A stretch of DNA of 64,000 bases from Protopterus annectens (taxonomy: Eukaryota; Chordata; Ceratodontiformes; Protopteridae). The stretch spans positions 1,940,554,455 through 1,940,618,454 of the forward strand of contig NC_056735.1 of the NCBI RefSeq assembly GCF_019279795.1, given 5' to 3'. Of the stretch, positions 45,458 through 55,682 are shown piece by piece; the stretch's first letter is position 1; every line of letters begins with the position of its first letter. The notes beneath the pieces were generated by a model. The model saw only the letters and a program-made list of their open reading frames with translations, did no database searches and was not told the DNA's origin. The translations under genes and the position numbers were made by a program.

Positions 45458-46046
45458 TGGTGAGTTGATGGGCCTCATTGACAGTGATTTGTCCATGCTT
45501 GAATATGTGGTGTGAGTGCGGTGACGGCCACGTGGATGTGGGCCAGCAAGAGCAACAGCTGGCAGTCAAAGTGGATGTGCTAGGACACCAAGGTGCTCCC
45601 GTGGTAGCAGTACCAGCTGCAGCACTGTTGGGGGCACTGTCCACACCACACCACAGCAGACCATGAACGGGAAGCCCTGGCCAGTTCCAGGAGGGACCTG
45701 GTTCCAGTGGACATCTGTCATCCTCAGGGGAGAGTAGCACATCGAGGCCTGTACCTTGACATGCCCATGGAACCCCTGGCAGGCACAGTCCACTTATCCA
45801 TGGCCAGAAGCAGTGAACTGTACACCCTGCCAGGTATGGTCTGCAGCTTTCCATAAACACCTGTATAGGGAAGCCACATGGCAGAACTGTGTACATGCAT
45901 ACCCGCACACTATACGAACATACCTAGGGCAACCCCATACCTACACACACCACATCACCATGCCCACTTCAACTCATTGCACCCCTCACCCACACATGGT
46001 GTCAAATGTATGGCCCACCCTCAGCCTCTGGCAAACCAACAACGCA
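45458..46046 (+). repeat. 589-bp repeat R, copy R2
   Basis: Borders the 5' end of PLE-1. Same ends and length as R1, with roughly ten differences. It is closer to R3 (about seven differences) than R1 is, and shares several derived bases with R3 (for example GACGGCC, GGCCTGTACC, CACATGGTGTC, AACGCA). Confidence 0.95.
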
Positions 46047-47327
46047 CCCTGTGCATATGATGATACTTGTGCCACATCCCTGTCATCCATAACATCAATG
46101 CAGAGACAGGCTAATATGGTTCTGATGCACATGGTGACTGTACTACAATGTATCAAGTACTGCAATGTAACATGTTGTCAGGAGTAAAGATTAATAGATG
46201 CATGTCAGGTAGTGTAGCTGTCCAGCAATGATGCATTATAGCTTTTAGTAATACTGGTTGATTGTGGTCTCCATAATGTTTTCCATTTGTATTGTAGGTG
46301 TACATGTGTCATCAGGAGGATGGTCTGCAGTCATATTCCACAAGGGGTAAGGCACTGTGGTGACATCATGGCTATGACATATCTGGGGTAGAGTTGAACA
46401 TGTCACAGGTTTGTATAGCACTTATTGCCTGTGCCACATGGATAGGTGACCCACTGGGACGTGTATAATCTGCAACCTGATGTAGACCCATCAACATACA
46501 CGCAGACTCTTACTTGGCAACACTGGGACTAGACCCTTACCTAGGTATGTAGTGCTACTGAAGTGTGTGGCTTTCATTGCACACACCACACAACGTTTTG
46601 GGTGAGGTGTGCTCCAGGTTACATGTTACATGCAGAACATCCCCAGACATGTACAGTATACAATGGGGGGTGTAATGGTTGTATATGGACAATACATTGT
46701 GTGACATACCATCATATGCACATTAACAGACACATAACAGGCAGGCACACGTCTGAGACACCTGGGCCTATCACTGCTAACTAACTTGACCATGTGTCCA
46801 GTGTGTTACAAGTAGGCTGCACACAGCACATGCATAACTGGGCTGGAGTGTGGTATCAGTTACCTGTATGGTTGATGGTGACAGTGGTCACCATAAAGTG
46901 GTACTTGAGACTTATACCAAATGTACCTTGGTGTAATGACAGTATACACAGCACCCAAATCCCCCAGTGGATATTGTACTCCATGAAACCCATGATGACA
47001 CTCTGACATACCCATCTTCATACATTGCCCATGACTGCAGTACAACCCATTGTATATCCCAACAGTGGTACTACAGGGATATGCATTTAATGCACATGCC
47101 ACAGGCATAGTAGGGTGTTGCACCTATGTGCAGCAACAACACAATCTGTATTACTGTGTGGCAATGGGTATTGCAATTGGGGTATGTGGCTTTGGAATGC
47201 TGTACCCAACAGATATACAGACATGCACACATACACACACTTGCTAGAACTCAATGGGTATCAAATGCCTATCAACCCATTTGTACAACACTGTTGTGTT
47301 GGTACTGCAAGGCTTGTGTAGCCGGTA
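46047..47327. other. TG/CA-rich flank after R2
   Basis: No domain-bearing frame. If R1/R2 are a target duplication, this is the original continuation of the gene C 3' flank. Confidence 0.4.
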
Positions 47328-47385
47328 GGGAGAGTAGTGTAAAAGCACCAGCCACAACTGACTATGGCAATGGGTGTTGTGGTGG
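47328..47385 (+). repeat. 58-bp target-site duplication, left
   Basis: Starts GGGAGAGTAGTGTAAAAGC and ends GTTGTGGTGG. It matches 48720-48777 at 57 of 58 positions. Confidence 0.93.
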
Positions 47386-48719
47386 CATTTTCTTTTTCTT
47401 GAGTTGCTCTTCCACGCTTGCTAATTCTTTAGCTAATTCTAATAAATGAGTCTGATAATAGTCTTCAGTGGAAAAAAAAATTGCTTCTAAACAAGTGGTT
47501 TGTATATCTGTGATCATTGTTTCTATGGTTCTTTCATAATATTTAGAGAGACTATCTACAAAAAGCATTGATGCTTGATGCTGTGCAGTGGCCCAATCTT
47601 GTGCTAATTGATTGTCAATGTTAGCCACCAATGGTTGCAACCTAATTCAAAGCCCTCTGGGTGTAATATCTTTTATTTTGTACGCTTTAAAAAGCTTTAG
47701 GTGCCATATATTGGTTCTGAGAGATTTCATTTGTCTACTAAGTTAAGAAAAAACAGAACCACATTTGTCTCTGGTGTTAGTTGAGGCATTGTCTGACATA
47801 AGGGACTGACCTATATTAAGTCAAACACATCTAAATTGTCCTTGTCTGCTGATAATCCTCTAAGGATTTCATTCAAATCCATGTTTGGGACAGTAGGCAA
47901 TAAGTCTGTTATATAAATATATGTCTCAGACTACTGAAATGATACAAAAATTGAGTTATACAACTTTAAGGGGCTATGTTAAGGCTGACAAAAATTGGAA
48001 TCACCTACAACACCAAGGGATTTCAAAATAATAAATACTAAATAATCAAAATAATTCCATAGGCCTAATTGGTACAGTCTAACCAAAGGCATATAGATTG
48101 ATATGTCCTAGTTTTATAAAGCCCTTACCATGGTGAGTTGATGGGCCTCATTGACAGTGATTTGTCCATGCTTGAATATGTGGTGTGAGTGCGGTGACGG
48201 CCACGTGGATGTGGGCCAGCAAGAGCAACAGCTGGCAGTCAAAGTGGATGTGCTAGGACACCAAGGTGCTCCCGTGGTAGCAGTACCAGCCGCAGCACTG
48301 TTGGGGGCACTGTCCGCACCACACCACAGCAGACCATGAACGGGTAGCCCTGGCCAGTTCCAGGAGGGACCTGGTTCCAGTGGACATCTGTCATCCTCAG
48401 GGGAGAGTAGCACATCGAGGCCTGTACCTTGACATGCCCATGGAACCCCTGGCAGGCACAGTCCACTTATCCATGGCCAGAAGCAGTGAACTGTACACCC
48501 TGCCAGGTATGGTCTGCAGCTTTCCATAAACACCTGTATAGGGAAGCCACATGGCAGAACTGTGTACATGCATACCCGCACACTATACGAACATACCTAG
48601 GGCAACCCCATACCTACACACACTACATCACCATGCCCACTTCAACTCATTGCACCCCTCACCCACACATGGTGTCAAATGTATGGCCCACCCTCAGCTT
48701 CTGTCCAACCAACAACGCA
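47386..48719 (-). mobile_element. Secondary copy: PLE-1 5' part joined to R3
   Basis: 1334-bp insertion between the 58-bp duplications. 47386-48130 matches PLE-1 44713-45457 (745 bp each, few differences) and 48131-48719 is R3. Read on the minus strand it starts exactly at the outer end of R and stops inside the PLE N-terminal frame, right after the A-rich AAGAAAAAGAAAATG. It shares the TGA after ITPRGL with PLE-1. It contains no RT or endonuclease, so another element must have moved it. Confidence 0.93.
48131..48719 (+). repeat. 589-bp repeat R, copy R3
   Basis: Ends at AACGCA exactly as R2 does and is followed at once by the right 58-bp duplication. About seven bases differ from R2. Confidence 0.95.
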
Positions 48720-48777
48720 GGGAGAGTAGTGTAAAAGCACCAGCCACAACTGCCTATGGCAATGGGTGTTGTGGTGG
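48720..48777 (+). repeat. 58-bp target-site duplication, right
   Basis: Second copy of 47328-47385, with one mismatch (C for A). The flank then continues TTGTGAAGGCC. Confidence 0.93.
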
Positions 48778-49890
48778 TTGTGAAGGCCCTCATGGAATTC
48801 CCAAGTACAGGTGTACTAACACACAGACACTGCTATCCTCAGTAATGCACACCTACACATGTGTCTGTACTGAGGTGCATCACTGTAGGTGGTTATAGCT
48901 GTGTACCTAGCTATTGTCCATGGAGAGAAGGATTGTGAGGGGATGTGTTTACAGTGGTATCCTGCCACCTGCCATATGGCAGCAGGCAATCTATCGACAG
49001 AAACCACTGTGGTGACCCTCAGGGTGAGAGTGGTGTGCAACAGCCAATCCTCTGGGTGCCTCCCGCACATGGCCACTGAGGTGACCAAGTTGACATGTAT
49101 GCAACATGTATTACAACACATGATTAGTGTCTGTGATGGAGACCTGTACCCAAACATGTTCCTTTGACTGTTGTATTGTAGTGGAGGTATCAGTGGCATG
49201 TGGTGCATACAGGGTGTTGTCTCCTATATGTGCCAGTTCTTACACCGTTGGGCAGACATGTCAGTGTCAATCAAGCATAGGTTACCTGTACATATCCCAA
49301 CTGGATACCTGCCATCTGCACATCTGTACAGGGACTGACAGTCATCAGTTTGGCAAGTTGCTATGCAGTAGGATGAATGTGTTGACAGATAGATGTTTGC
49401 CAGCAATATGTATGTGATAACTACATGTTGGAAGCCCTCACTAACATGTGCTGTACAATCACTAGTCTACAGTTATATTCCGTATGTCGGATCATTATCC
49501 GGTAGGGGTTATATACTGTGACACAGTTCACACACCAGGGACACAACAGGGAGGCCTCAGAATCCAGCTATATGTGCAGGTGTACTTGTTGTCAATACTA
49601 TATTTAGCACTCTACTCTTGTCTGGGAAAGCACTGTCAATTATAGTTCCGCCATGATACATTACATGCGAGTTTGACAGCACATACTCTGGGCTACAACC
49701 CCTGCATGTAACACATTCAAATGGATAACACTGCTGTACAGGCCTCATATAGTTGTGTGTCTCAGACATGACACGCACACCCTTTGCTACTGTAATGACA
49801 GCACATAGGTGCATGTATTGTACATGGCATTACACACAATTATTACAGATGTCATTACCCTGCTATGTTATCAGACTGGGTGGTGAAAAC
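48778..49890. other. Unannotated TG/CA-rich sequence
   Basis: No domain-bearing frame was recognised. Confidence 0.35.
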
Positions 49891-49894
49891 TGGT

Positions 49895-50188
49895 TACCAG
49901 GGCTAAGCCATGCTTAGCAGGTATCAACATTGCTCCAATATAACAGATAAGCTGATTTGCACACTGATAAGTGAAGCCTACATGGTGTAAGTGCCCATAC
50001 ATTTACCCATAGCTTAGCACTGATTCCCTTCACGCAAACGTGCTTAAAGCTGCTCAAAACTGCCTTAACCACTCTGTATACGATAGCCCTTGTTCTGCCT
50101 GCAACAAAATGAACAGCCCTTGCAGGTCTTAAACCCAGGACTCTATACATTATAGTCACAACACTTAACAACTACACCATGACCACTG
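49895..50188 (-). repeat. Dispersed repeat copy 3: TAAGC-type body plus tRNA-like head
   Basis: GCTAAGCCATGCTTAGCAGG, then CGCAAACGTGCTTAAAGC, CTTGTTCTGCC and CAGGTCTTAAACCCAGGA. It is collinear with copies at 26925 and 33399. The minus-strand head has TGGTGTAGTTGTTAAGTG (A-box-like) and GGGTTTAAGACC (B-box-like). Confidence 0.6.
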
Positions 50189-50199
50189 TGAAGACAGCT

Positions 50200-50534
50200 G
50201 TGCATTTTCCAATATATGTCAATACACATACTGATTAGTATTGAACAATTGCCTTTACTTCCACAATTGTGTATTACTTGTTATTAATATGACTGTTGCA
50301 TCGCGTATGTTGTTATATCATAATGTACGCATATCAGATACATACAGTGAGATACATCTGGGAAGGTATACAAAACCATGATGTTTACAAATGACAGTAA
50401 TATGGATATATACATATACATATGTTGATATATGTCTACATGTACATACACATGTTAATCCATACATATGTCTGTTTACACATCTGTATAGTACATTAGT
50501 ACATCATATATATGGCCATGTGTAGATCTCTTTG

Positions 50535-50535
<1 letters not shown>
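50200..50535. other. AT-rich sequence leading into microsatellites
   Basis: Increasing ATACATATG-type simple sequence; nothing else seen. Confidence 0.4.
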
Positions 50536-50539
<4 letters not shown>

Positions 50540-50628
<89 letters not shown>

Positions 50629-50901
50629 TATCCTATGTGTACAGATATGCCTATTTATGTAGATATATATATAATGTAGATATCTATAACTATATGTGCA
50701 TACATATCTATTCTGATATACCTATTACTGTCGATATATATGTAGAGATCCATAAGTATATGTGCATATGTATCTATATCTGTATATGTGTAGACATATA
50801 TTGCTTTATATGTATATATATATATATATATATATGTACATATATACATCCATCTATGTATGTCAATATGTATATGTGTATTTATCTACAGAGATATATG
50901 G

Positions 50902-50961
<60 letters not shown>

Positions 50962-50966
50962 TATAT
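50540..50966. repeat. Compound (CA)n/(TA)n microsatellite region
   Basis: (CA)n at 50540-50579, (TA)n at 50580-50625, degenerate TATGTA/GATATA simple sequence, then (TA)n at 50907-50966. The last tract touches the 3' end of PLE-2. Confidence 0.97.
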
Positions 50967-51105
50967 AGTCAACAAAACTAAGCAGACTGTGTGGATAAAC
51001 AGGTGCTCTCACAACAAAGGAAAATATGAGAAAAAGTAAATGTAAAGAGCACTTAACCACGGATAAATAAAACACTAATTTAATAAAATAAATAAATACA
51101 AAGGT

Positions 51106-51136
51106 GAGCGCTTTCGCAGCCAAGCTGCGTCCTCAG
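51106..51136 (-). ncRNA. Hammerhead-like ribozyme motif of PLE-2
   Basis: Minus strand: CUGAGGA (perfect CUGANGA), one C, 5-bp stem II GCAGC/GCUGC with UUG loop, GAA, palindromic AGCGCU, then C at the cleavage position. Its layout is the same as PLE-1. The best-preserved core of the three; activity would need a dimeric fold because stem III is only the palindrome. Confidence 0.65.
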
Positions 51137-51404
51137 ACAATTCAAACTGAACAATTCAAGTATTTAAATACAGTCTCCATATGATGACATCACATCAATT
51201 CAGCATTTAAAGATACAACATCAAAAATATACACATCTAAAATATGCATAAATACAAAAGATCAGTAACTCATAAACAATCCATATTTGACCATAAAAAT
51301 AATGAATATATGTTCATAAAAATCATACATTCATTCATAAGAAATAAATTCATAAAAATATTTCCATAAAAATAATATCATAAAAGTCATACAACATCCT
51401 CTCA

Positions 51405-52169
51405 TTAATGTAAAGGTCTATTGGCTAGAATGGGTTGGATGGATAACTTGCCGTTAAGTCCTTTACCAATATTTGCCCTCATTCTAATAATCCATTTGAG
51501 CTCACTGTTCTCAACCCTGTTCCTAATGGGCCCCTGTCTAACATTAAATGGTACCATCTCTATAACCATAAATCTGAACTCATGTTCTATGCCCCTGGTC
51601 ATGACATGTCATGCCAAAGCGTTGGTATCAGCATGTCTGGATATGTCATAAAGATGTTCCCTGATCCGATCCCGTAACCTGCGTGTAGTCATGCCTATAT
51701 AGAAAGAAAAACAGATCAAACAATAACCTAAATAAACAAGATTGATGGAATTACAATCTGCTCTCAAGTGAAAACTCAGTTGATTCCCTGTATCTGGATG
51801 ATGGAATCCCCCTGAAGTATCAAAATATCTACAGAAGTTGCATTCTTTACATGGTAAAGTACCATACCCAGACCCTGTAGTCTGGGTATCTCCCCCATAG
51901 CATAATTTAAGGCCACAGAGGATTTGCTTGAGAGATTTCTTATTTTGAAAAGCATAATGTGGAATATTGCCAACCATTTGTCTTATTCTTTCATCTGCGC
52001 AGAGAACATTACGATTCTTAGAAAACACATTTTTCAATAGATTGATATTGCTAGAATAAGTCACTGGAATTCTCATATACTCATCCCTAGGATGAACTTC
52101 AGTGGCTACCCTTTTCATCCCAGAAAAATATGGTCTACCTAGACTTGTTCTCACATTGTGTTTGTGCAA
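51405..52169 (-). pseudogene. PLE-2 GIY-YIG endonuclease region
   Basis: After the RT thumb (KNRNVLCADERIRQMVGNIP) comes a Cys motif (CKECNFC), then LVYLGYCLICFSFYIGMTTR (GIY...YIG-type), RLRDRIREHL (catalytic Arg) and ADTNALA. A single in-frame TGA (51609-51611) interrupts it. Beyond it the same frame gives GIEHEFRFMVIEMVPF, RNRVENSELKWIIRMRANI (catalytic Glu helix) and GLNGKLSIQ (conserved Asn). All key residues survive, so the stop may be fairly recent. Confidence 0.85.
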
Positions 52170-52464
52170 TAGTCATGTTAACTTTTTTCTTAGAATAACC
52201 TCTCTCAACGAAGGATTTATCAAGGTTTACAAGTACTCCATCATAGCTCTCATCATTAGCTGCTAACCTTGACACTCTCAGTGCTTGCCCTTTCATTATG
52301 TTCTTAAAGACATGCTGGGGATGCATGCTACTACGTTCCAGGTAGGTATTTCTATAGCATTCCTTCCTATGTACTTCTGTAATAAAATTTCCTTGCTCAG
52401 ATCTACGAACACATACATCTAAAAAATCAACTGATGTATGGGAGGTATTGGCTGTGAACTTCAA
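52135..52464 (-). pseudogene. PLE-2 RT thumb segment
   Basis: Reads KFTANTSHTSVDFLDVCVRR, HRKECYRNTYLERSSMHPQH, FKNIMKGQALRVSRLAAND and FVERGYSKKKV. It corresponds to PLE-1's DIHFTANTGYHEIVCLDVVV ... TSSHPCHIISNIPKSQFLRL ... FIDRGYNSEHL. Separated from the palm by a frameshift near 52470. Confidence 0.85.
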
Positions 52465-52479
52465 AAACCAGTGGTATTG

Positions 52480-52914
52480 TTAATAAATTCCATAAACTGG
52501 GTAACTGGACATATCCCCCTCCCAAAGAAGGAAGAGGTCATCTACAAACCGACGGAAGAATGTAATGGGAAAACCCATGTCTTCCTTCAGCATAAATTCC
52601 TTTTCCCAAGTAGCCATGACCAAGTTGGCATAGCTGTTCGCACAAGGTGTGCCCATAGCCATGCCAGCTTGTTGCCTAAAAAAACTATCTTCAAAAAGGA
52701 ACAAATTATTTTCCAGAACCATTTCTAATAGAAAACATATTAAATCAATTTTCCTTGTATCATAGGTACCATCATCAATTAGATGCCGTTTAAGCATATC
52801 TATCCCCTGACAGTTGGGAATAGCTGTAAACAATGATTGCACATCTAGGGTTGCCATAATACAGGTATCAGAAGGTGGTTTGTTATCAATAGAATCATAA
52901 AGATCCTTAAACAA
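52480..52914 (-). pseudogene. PLE-2 RT palm segment
   Basis: Contains ATLDVQSLFTAIPNCQG (first catalytic Asp), QAGMAMGTPCANSYANLVMA and RRFVDDLFLLW, with FVDD as the YxDD active site. Residues needed for catalysis are intact, but the frame starts and ends at frameshifts. Confidence 0.88.
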
Positions 52915-52964
52915 TTGTTTAGTATCTCTTAGAATGTACCTGTTCTTAGAAATTGCTTAAGTTG

Positions 52965-53777
52965 TTACTCAATATAAAGTGAGAGGGGCTCTGTAACCCA
53001 TCCACCTCCCACCACTATTGGCCTCATTGGTGGTTTAATAGGATGTATATGAATTTTAGGAAGGCCCTGAATTATAGGTATAAGGGGTTCCTTTACAAAA
53101 AAGTACTTAAAAAGTTCCTGGCATTCAAGCAATCCATTATGAATAGAAATAATACAAGTCTCAGCATCGCCTTGTGTGATATTTTCATAGGCTATGGGGT
53201 CATTTAACATATCTAACATAACCATCTTATACCATGAATAGTCCATGACCACTAATGGACCTCCTTTATCAGCTGGTCTAATAGACATAGTTGCATCTTG
53301 TCGTAGATTATTTAACACTTGCTTTTCATGAGCATGCAAATTACAAAAACTTTCAATTTTAATATAGTTATCATAGATTTTGTAAATATCCTTCAAGCAC
53401 ATTTTTTCAAATGTTTCAACACCACCATTAGTCAAAGGAACATAACTACTAAGTTTTTTAAAGTTATTAACAAAACCAACAGTGCCCTGTGCTTCCCCAC
53501 CATATAACAACTTCAACATGATATTGTGTGTAAAGGTTTTCAATTCAATAACGTTATCAGCCAGGGACATCCTGTCCGATGGTATGAAAGTCATACCTTT
53601 CTGAAGTACAGCTAACTCAGATGCTGTGAAAGTCTGTGCTGATATATTCCATATCAATGTTTGTGATTGCCCTGCCACATCCTCTTTAATGTTTATGTAT
53701 TGTTGTTGTTCTCCATGGGTGCCTTCCGCTTCATCCGTCCACGACTCTGCGATCTCTGCTGAAAATGGTTGGTGCAT
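52965..53777 (-). pseudogene. PLE-2 N-terminal RT segment
   Basis: Contains SELAVLQKGMTFIPSDRM (pre-RT box), HEKQVLNNLRQDATMSIRPA, DKGGPLVVMDYSWY (PLE hallmark), GLPKIHIHPIKPPMRPIVVG and WVTEPLSLYIE. A TGA and a frame change follow. The first residues come from the point of truncation; the real start is missing. Confidence 0.85.
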
Positions 53778-53923
53778 AGGTTCATAGGTTCATAGGTTGA
53801 TACTAGGCTATCTGTCCTAGGGCATTTATAAGCCTAGCCAGAGTGTGTTTGGCTTTCATCACCCTTTTAGATTAGTTGATTGTGCCTCTGTATAGTAGGT
53901 CACATAAGATAGCCCTTTTGAGG

Positions 53924-54401
53924 TTAGTTTACTGTGCCTCTGTCTAGCAGGGACACAGAAGAGATCCCAGGGGTAAACCTACGATCTCCCATCCACTCAT
54001 CAAGATTTCTCCTGAAGAGGGTCATTGAGGGACTCTGCCTAACATGGATTGGGATTTTGTTCCAGAGTGAGGGGAGCCTCTGGGATATAAATCTGTCCCT
54101 CCAGCATGTCCTATTTATTTCTGTGCTGAGGTTTAAGTCCCTGGAGCGTGTAGCTCTAAGGGATATGGATTTCCTGAGGTGGAGCATGTCAGGCACAGAT
54201 TGCCTCTGAGTAGGAAGTAAGCAAATGAGTAGAGCTGGAGTTTCTTATCCTAACTGCAGAGGGCATCTGTTTGAGTCTGCTGATCCTCTTGGTGAGGTAC
54301 TTTTGGGTTCTTTCCAGTTGCTGCGGGTGTTGGGTAAGGTACATCCCAAATGGGGCACTGTATTCAGTTATGGGCCTGATGAGTGATGAGTAGAGGGCCA
54401 C
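53924..54401 (-). pseudogene. LINE-4 ORF2 C-terminal region
   Basis: Two frames: ALYSSLIRPITEYSAPFGMY, QQLERTQKYLTKRISRLKQM (54401-54189), then MLHLRKSISLRATRSRDLNL, CWRDRFISQRLPSLWNKIPI and MTLFRRNLDEWMG (54196-53924). It matches the LINE-2 and LINE-3 ends. A frameshift near 54190 and another near 54395 break it from the RT. Confidence 0.85.
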
Positions 54402-55474
54402 AATGACCTCTCTTGATTTAGATTGAACCCTTTCGTGATAAGGTGGGCTATATAGAAGGTCTTTCTAACCACTTTGGCAACATGATTGTCAAAGGAGAGA
54501 TTGCTATCTACTTGGGTCCCCAAATCCCTAATTACTTCTTCCGTACTGAATGGATTACCACCTATGTGGTAATTTGTGGGCACTTTGTTTTTCCCAAAGG
54601 GGATGACTATGCACTTTTTGGTATTTAGCTTTAGGCCATGGCTCTGGCACCAGTTATCCATCTCTGTGAGACCCTTTTGGAGGATGCTTGTGTCAGTCGG
54701 CGAGTCGATTATGGCACCCAGTTTGCAGTCATCTGTGAACTTGGTCAGCCATAGTCCTCCCATGTTAGCCTGTACCTCAGAGAAATATGTACCGAACAAG
54801 AGAGGTCCCAGGACTGAGCCTTGTGGGACGCCACTTGTAACTGGTTTAGAGTCTGACATGGCACCTGCAATTCTGACCATGTGGGTTATATCCCTGAGCC
54901 AGTTTGCAACCCATCTTGTGACATAGGGGTTGATATTTAAGCTGGTGAGCTTATTTATGATGCCCGAGTGGGGTATTGTGTCAAAGGCATTTGCGAGGTC
55001 CAGGTAGGCTGTGTGGACTACCTTCCCTTCATCTATGGCCTTGGTGACTGTTTCAAAGAAGTTGACCAGGTTCACGAGGCAAGATCTGCCCTTAACAAAG
55101 CAGAATTGGGTAGGATCCAGTGTTTGGAGGTTCCCAATGTCTTTGTTTATGATTTTCATGATGATATGCTCCATAGCTTTGCAGACCAGGCTAGTCAGGC
55201 TTATAGGGCGATAGTTTCCGGGGTCCGTTGTGGCAACACCTTTGTGGAGTGGGACCACTGTTGCTGTACACCATTCCTTGGGTACATATTCTGCAGTAAG
55301 GCTGAGATTGAACAGTGACTTTATGTGAGGGTTCAGTTCTTCTTGGAGTTCATTTAAGATGCAGCCCGGGATACCATCCGGTCCCATTAATGCTGTGTTT
55401 TTTGCTTTGGAGAGGGCAGCTCTCACCTGTGCATCTGTGATGTCAGGGAGGCTACACTCTTTTGGGATAGACAT
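54368..55474 (-). pseudogene. LINE-4 reverse transcriptase
   Basis: 368-codon frame with nearly the whole RT: ALMGPDGIPGCILNELQEEL, EWCTATVVPLHKG, NYRPISLTSLVCKAMEHIIM, FCFVKGRSCLVNLVNFFETV, AYLDLANAFDTIPHSGIINK (catalytic Asp), SGVPQGSVLGPLLFGTYFSE, TKFTDDCKLGAII (FTDD active site), LNTKKCIVIPFGKN and DLGTQVDSNLSFDNHV. All catalytic Asp residues are present. The frame is cut from the endonuclease upstream and from the tail downstream by frameshifts, so the full ORF2 product is not made from this copy. Confidence 0.92.
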
Positions 55475-55682
55475 TTGCTATTTTGGGGGGGAGGGGGGGA
55501 GAAGTTTGCAGTGAACCTGTCTGCCAGGATGTTGGCAATGTCTGTGGGCTCAGTGTATTTTTTTGTCATTTTGAACTAACTCAGAGCATATCTGGGAGTT
55601 GCCACCCAGGTTCTTGACATAACTAAAGAAGGCCTTGTGATTATCTTTAGCATCTTGTGCAATTTTTCTTTTGAAGCTGGCC

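Larger units (their letters stand above)
50967..53777 (-). mobile_element. PLE-2: second Penelope-like element, 5'-truncated and broken
   Basis: Minus strand. RT at 53777-52480, GIY-YIG endonuclease at 52169-51405, and a 3' UTR with a hammerhead-like motif (51106-51136), ending against (TA)n at about 50967. Its proteins are clearly different from PLE-1 and PLE-3. The 5' end stops at 53777 against the terminal 8-mers of LINE-4 and lacks most of the N-terminal domain. Frameshifts lie near 52940, 52470 and 52160, with a TGA at about 51609. Confidence 0.9.
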
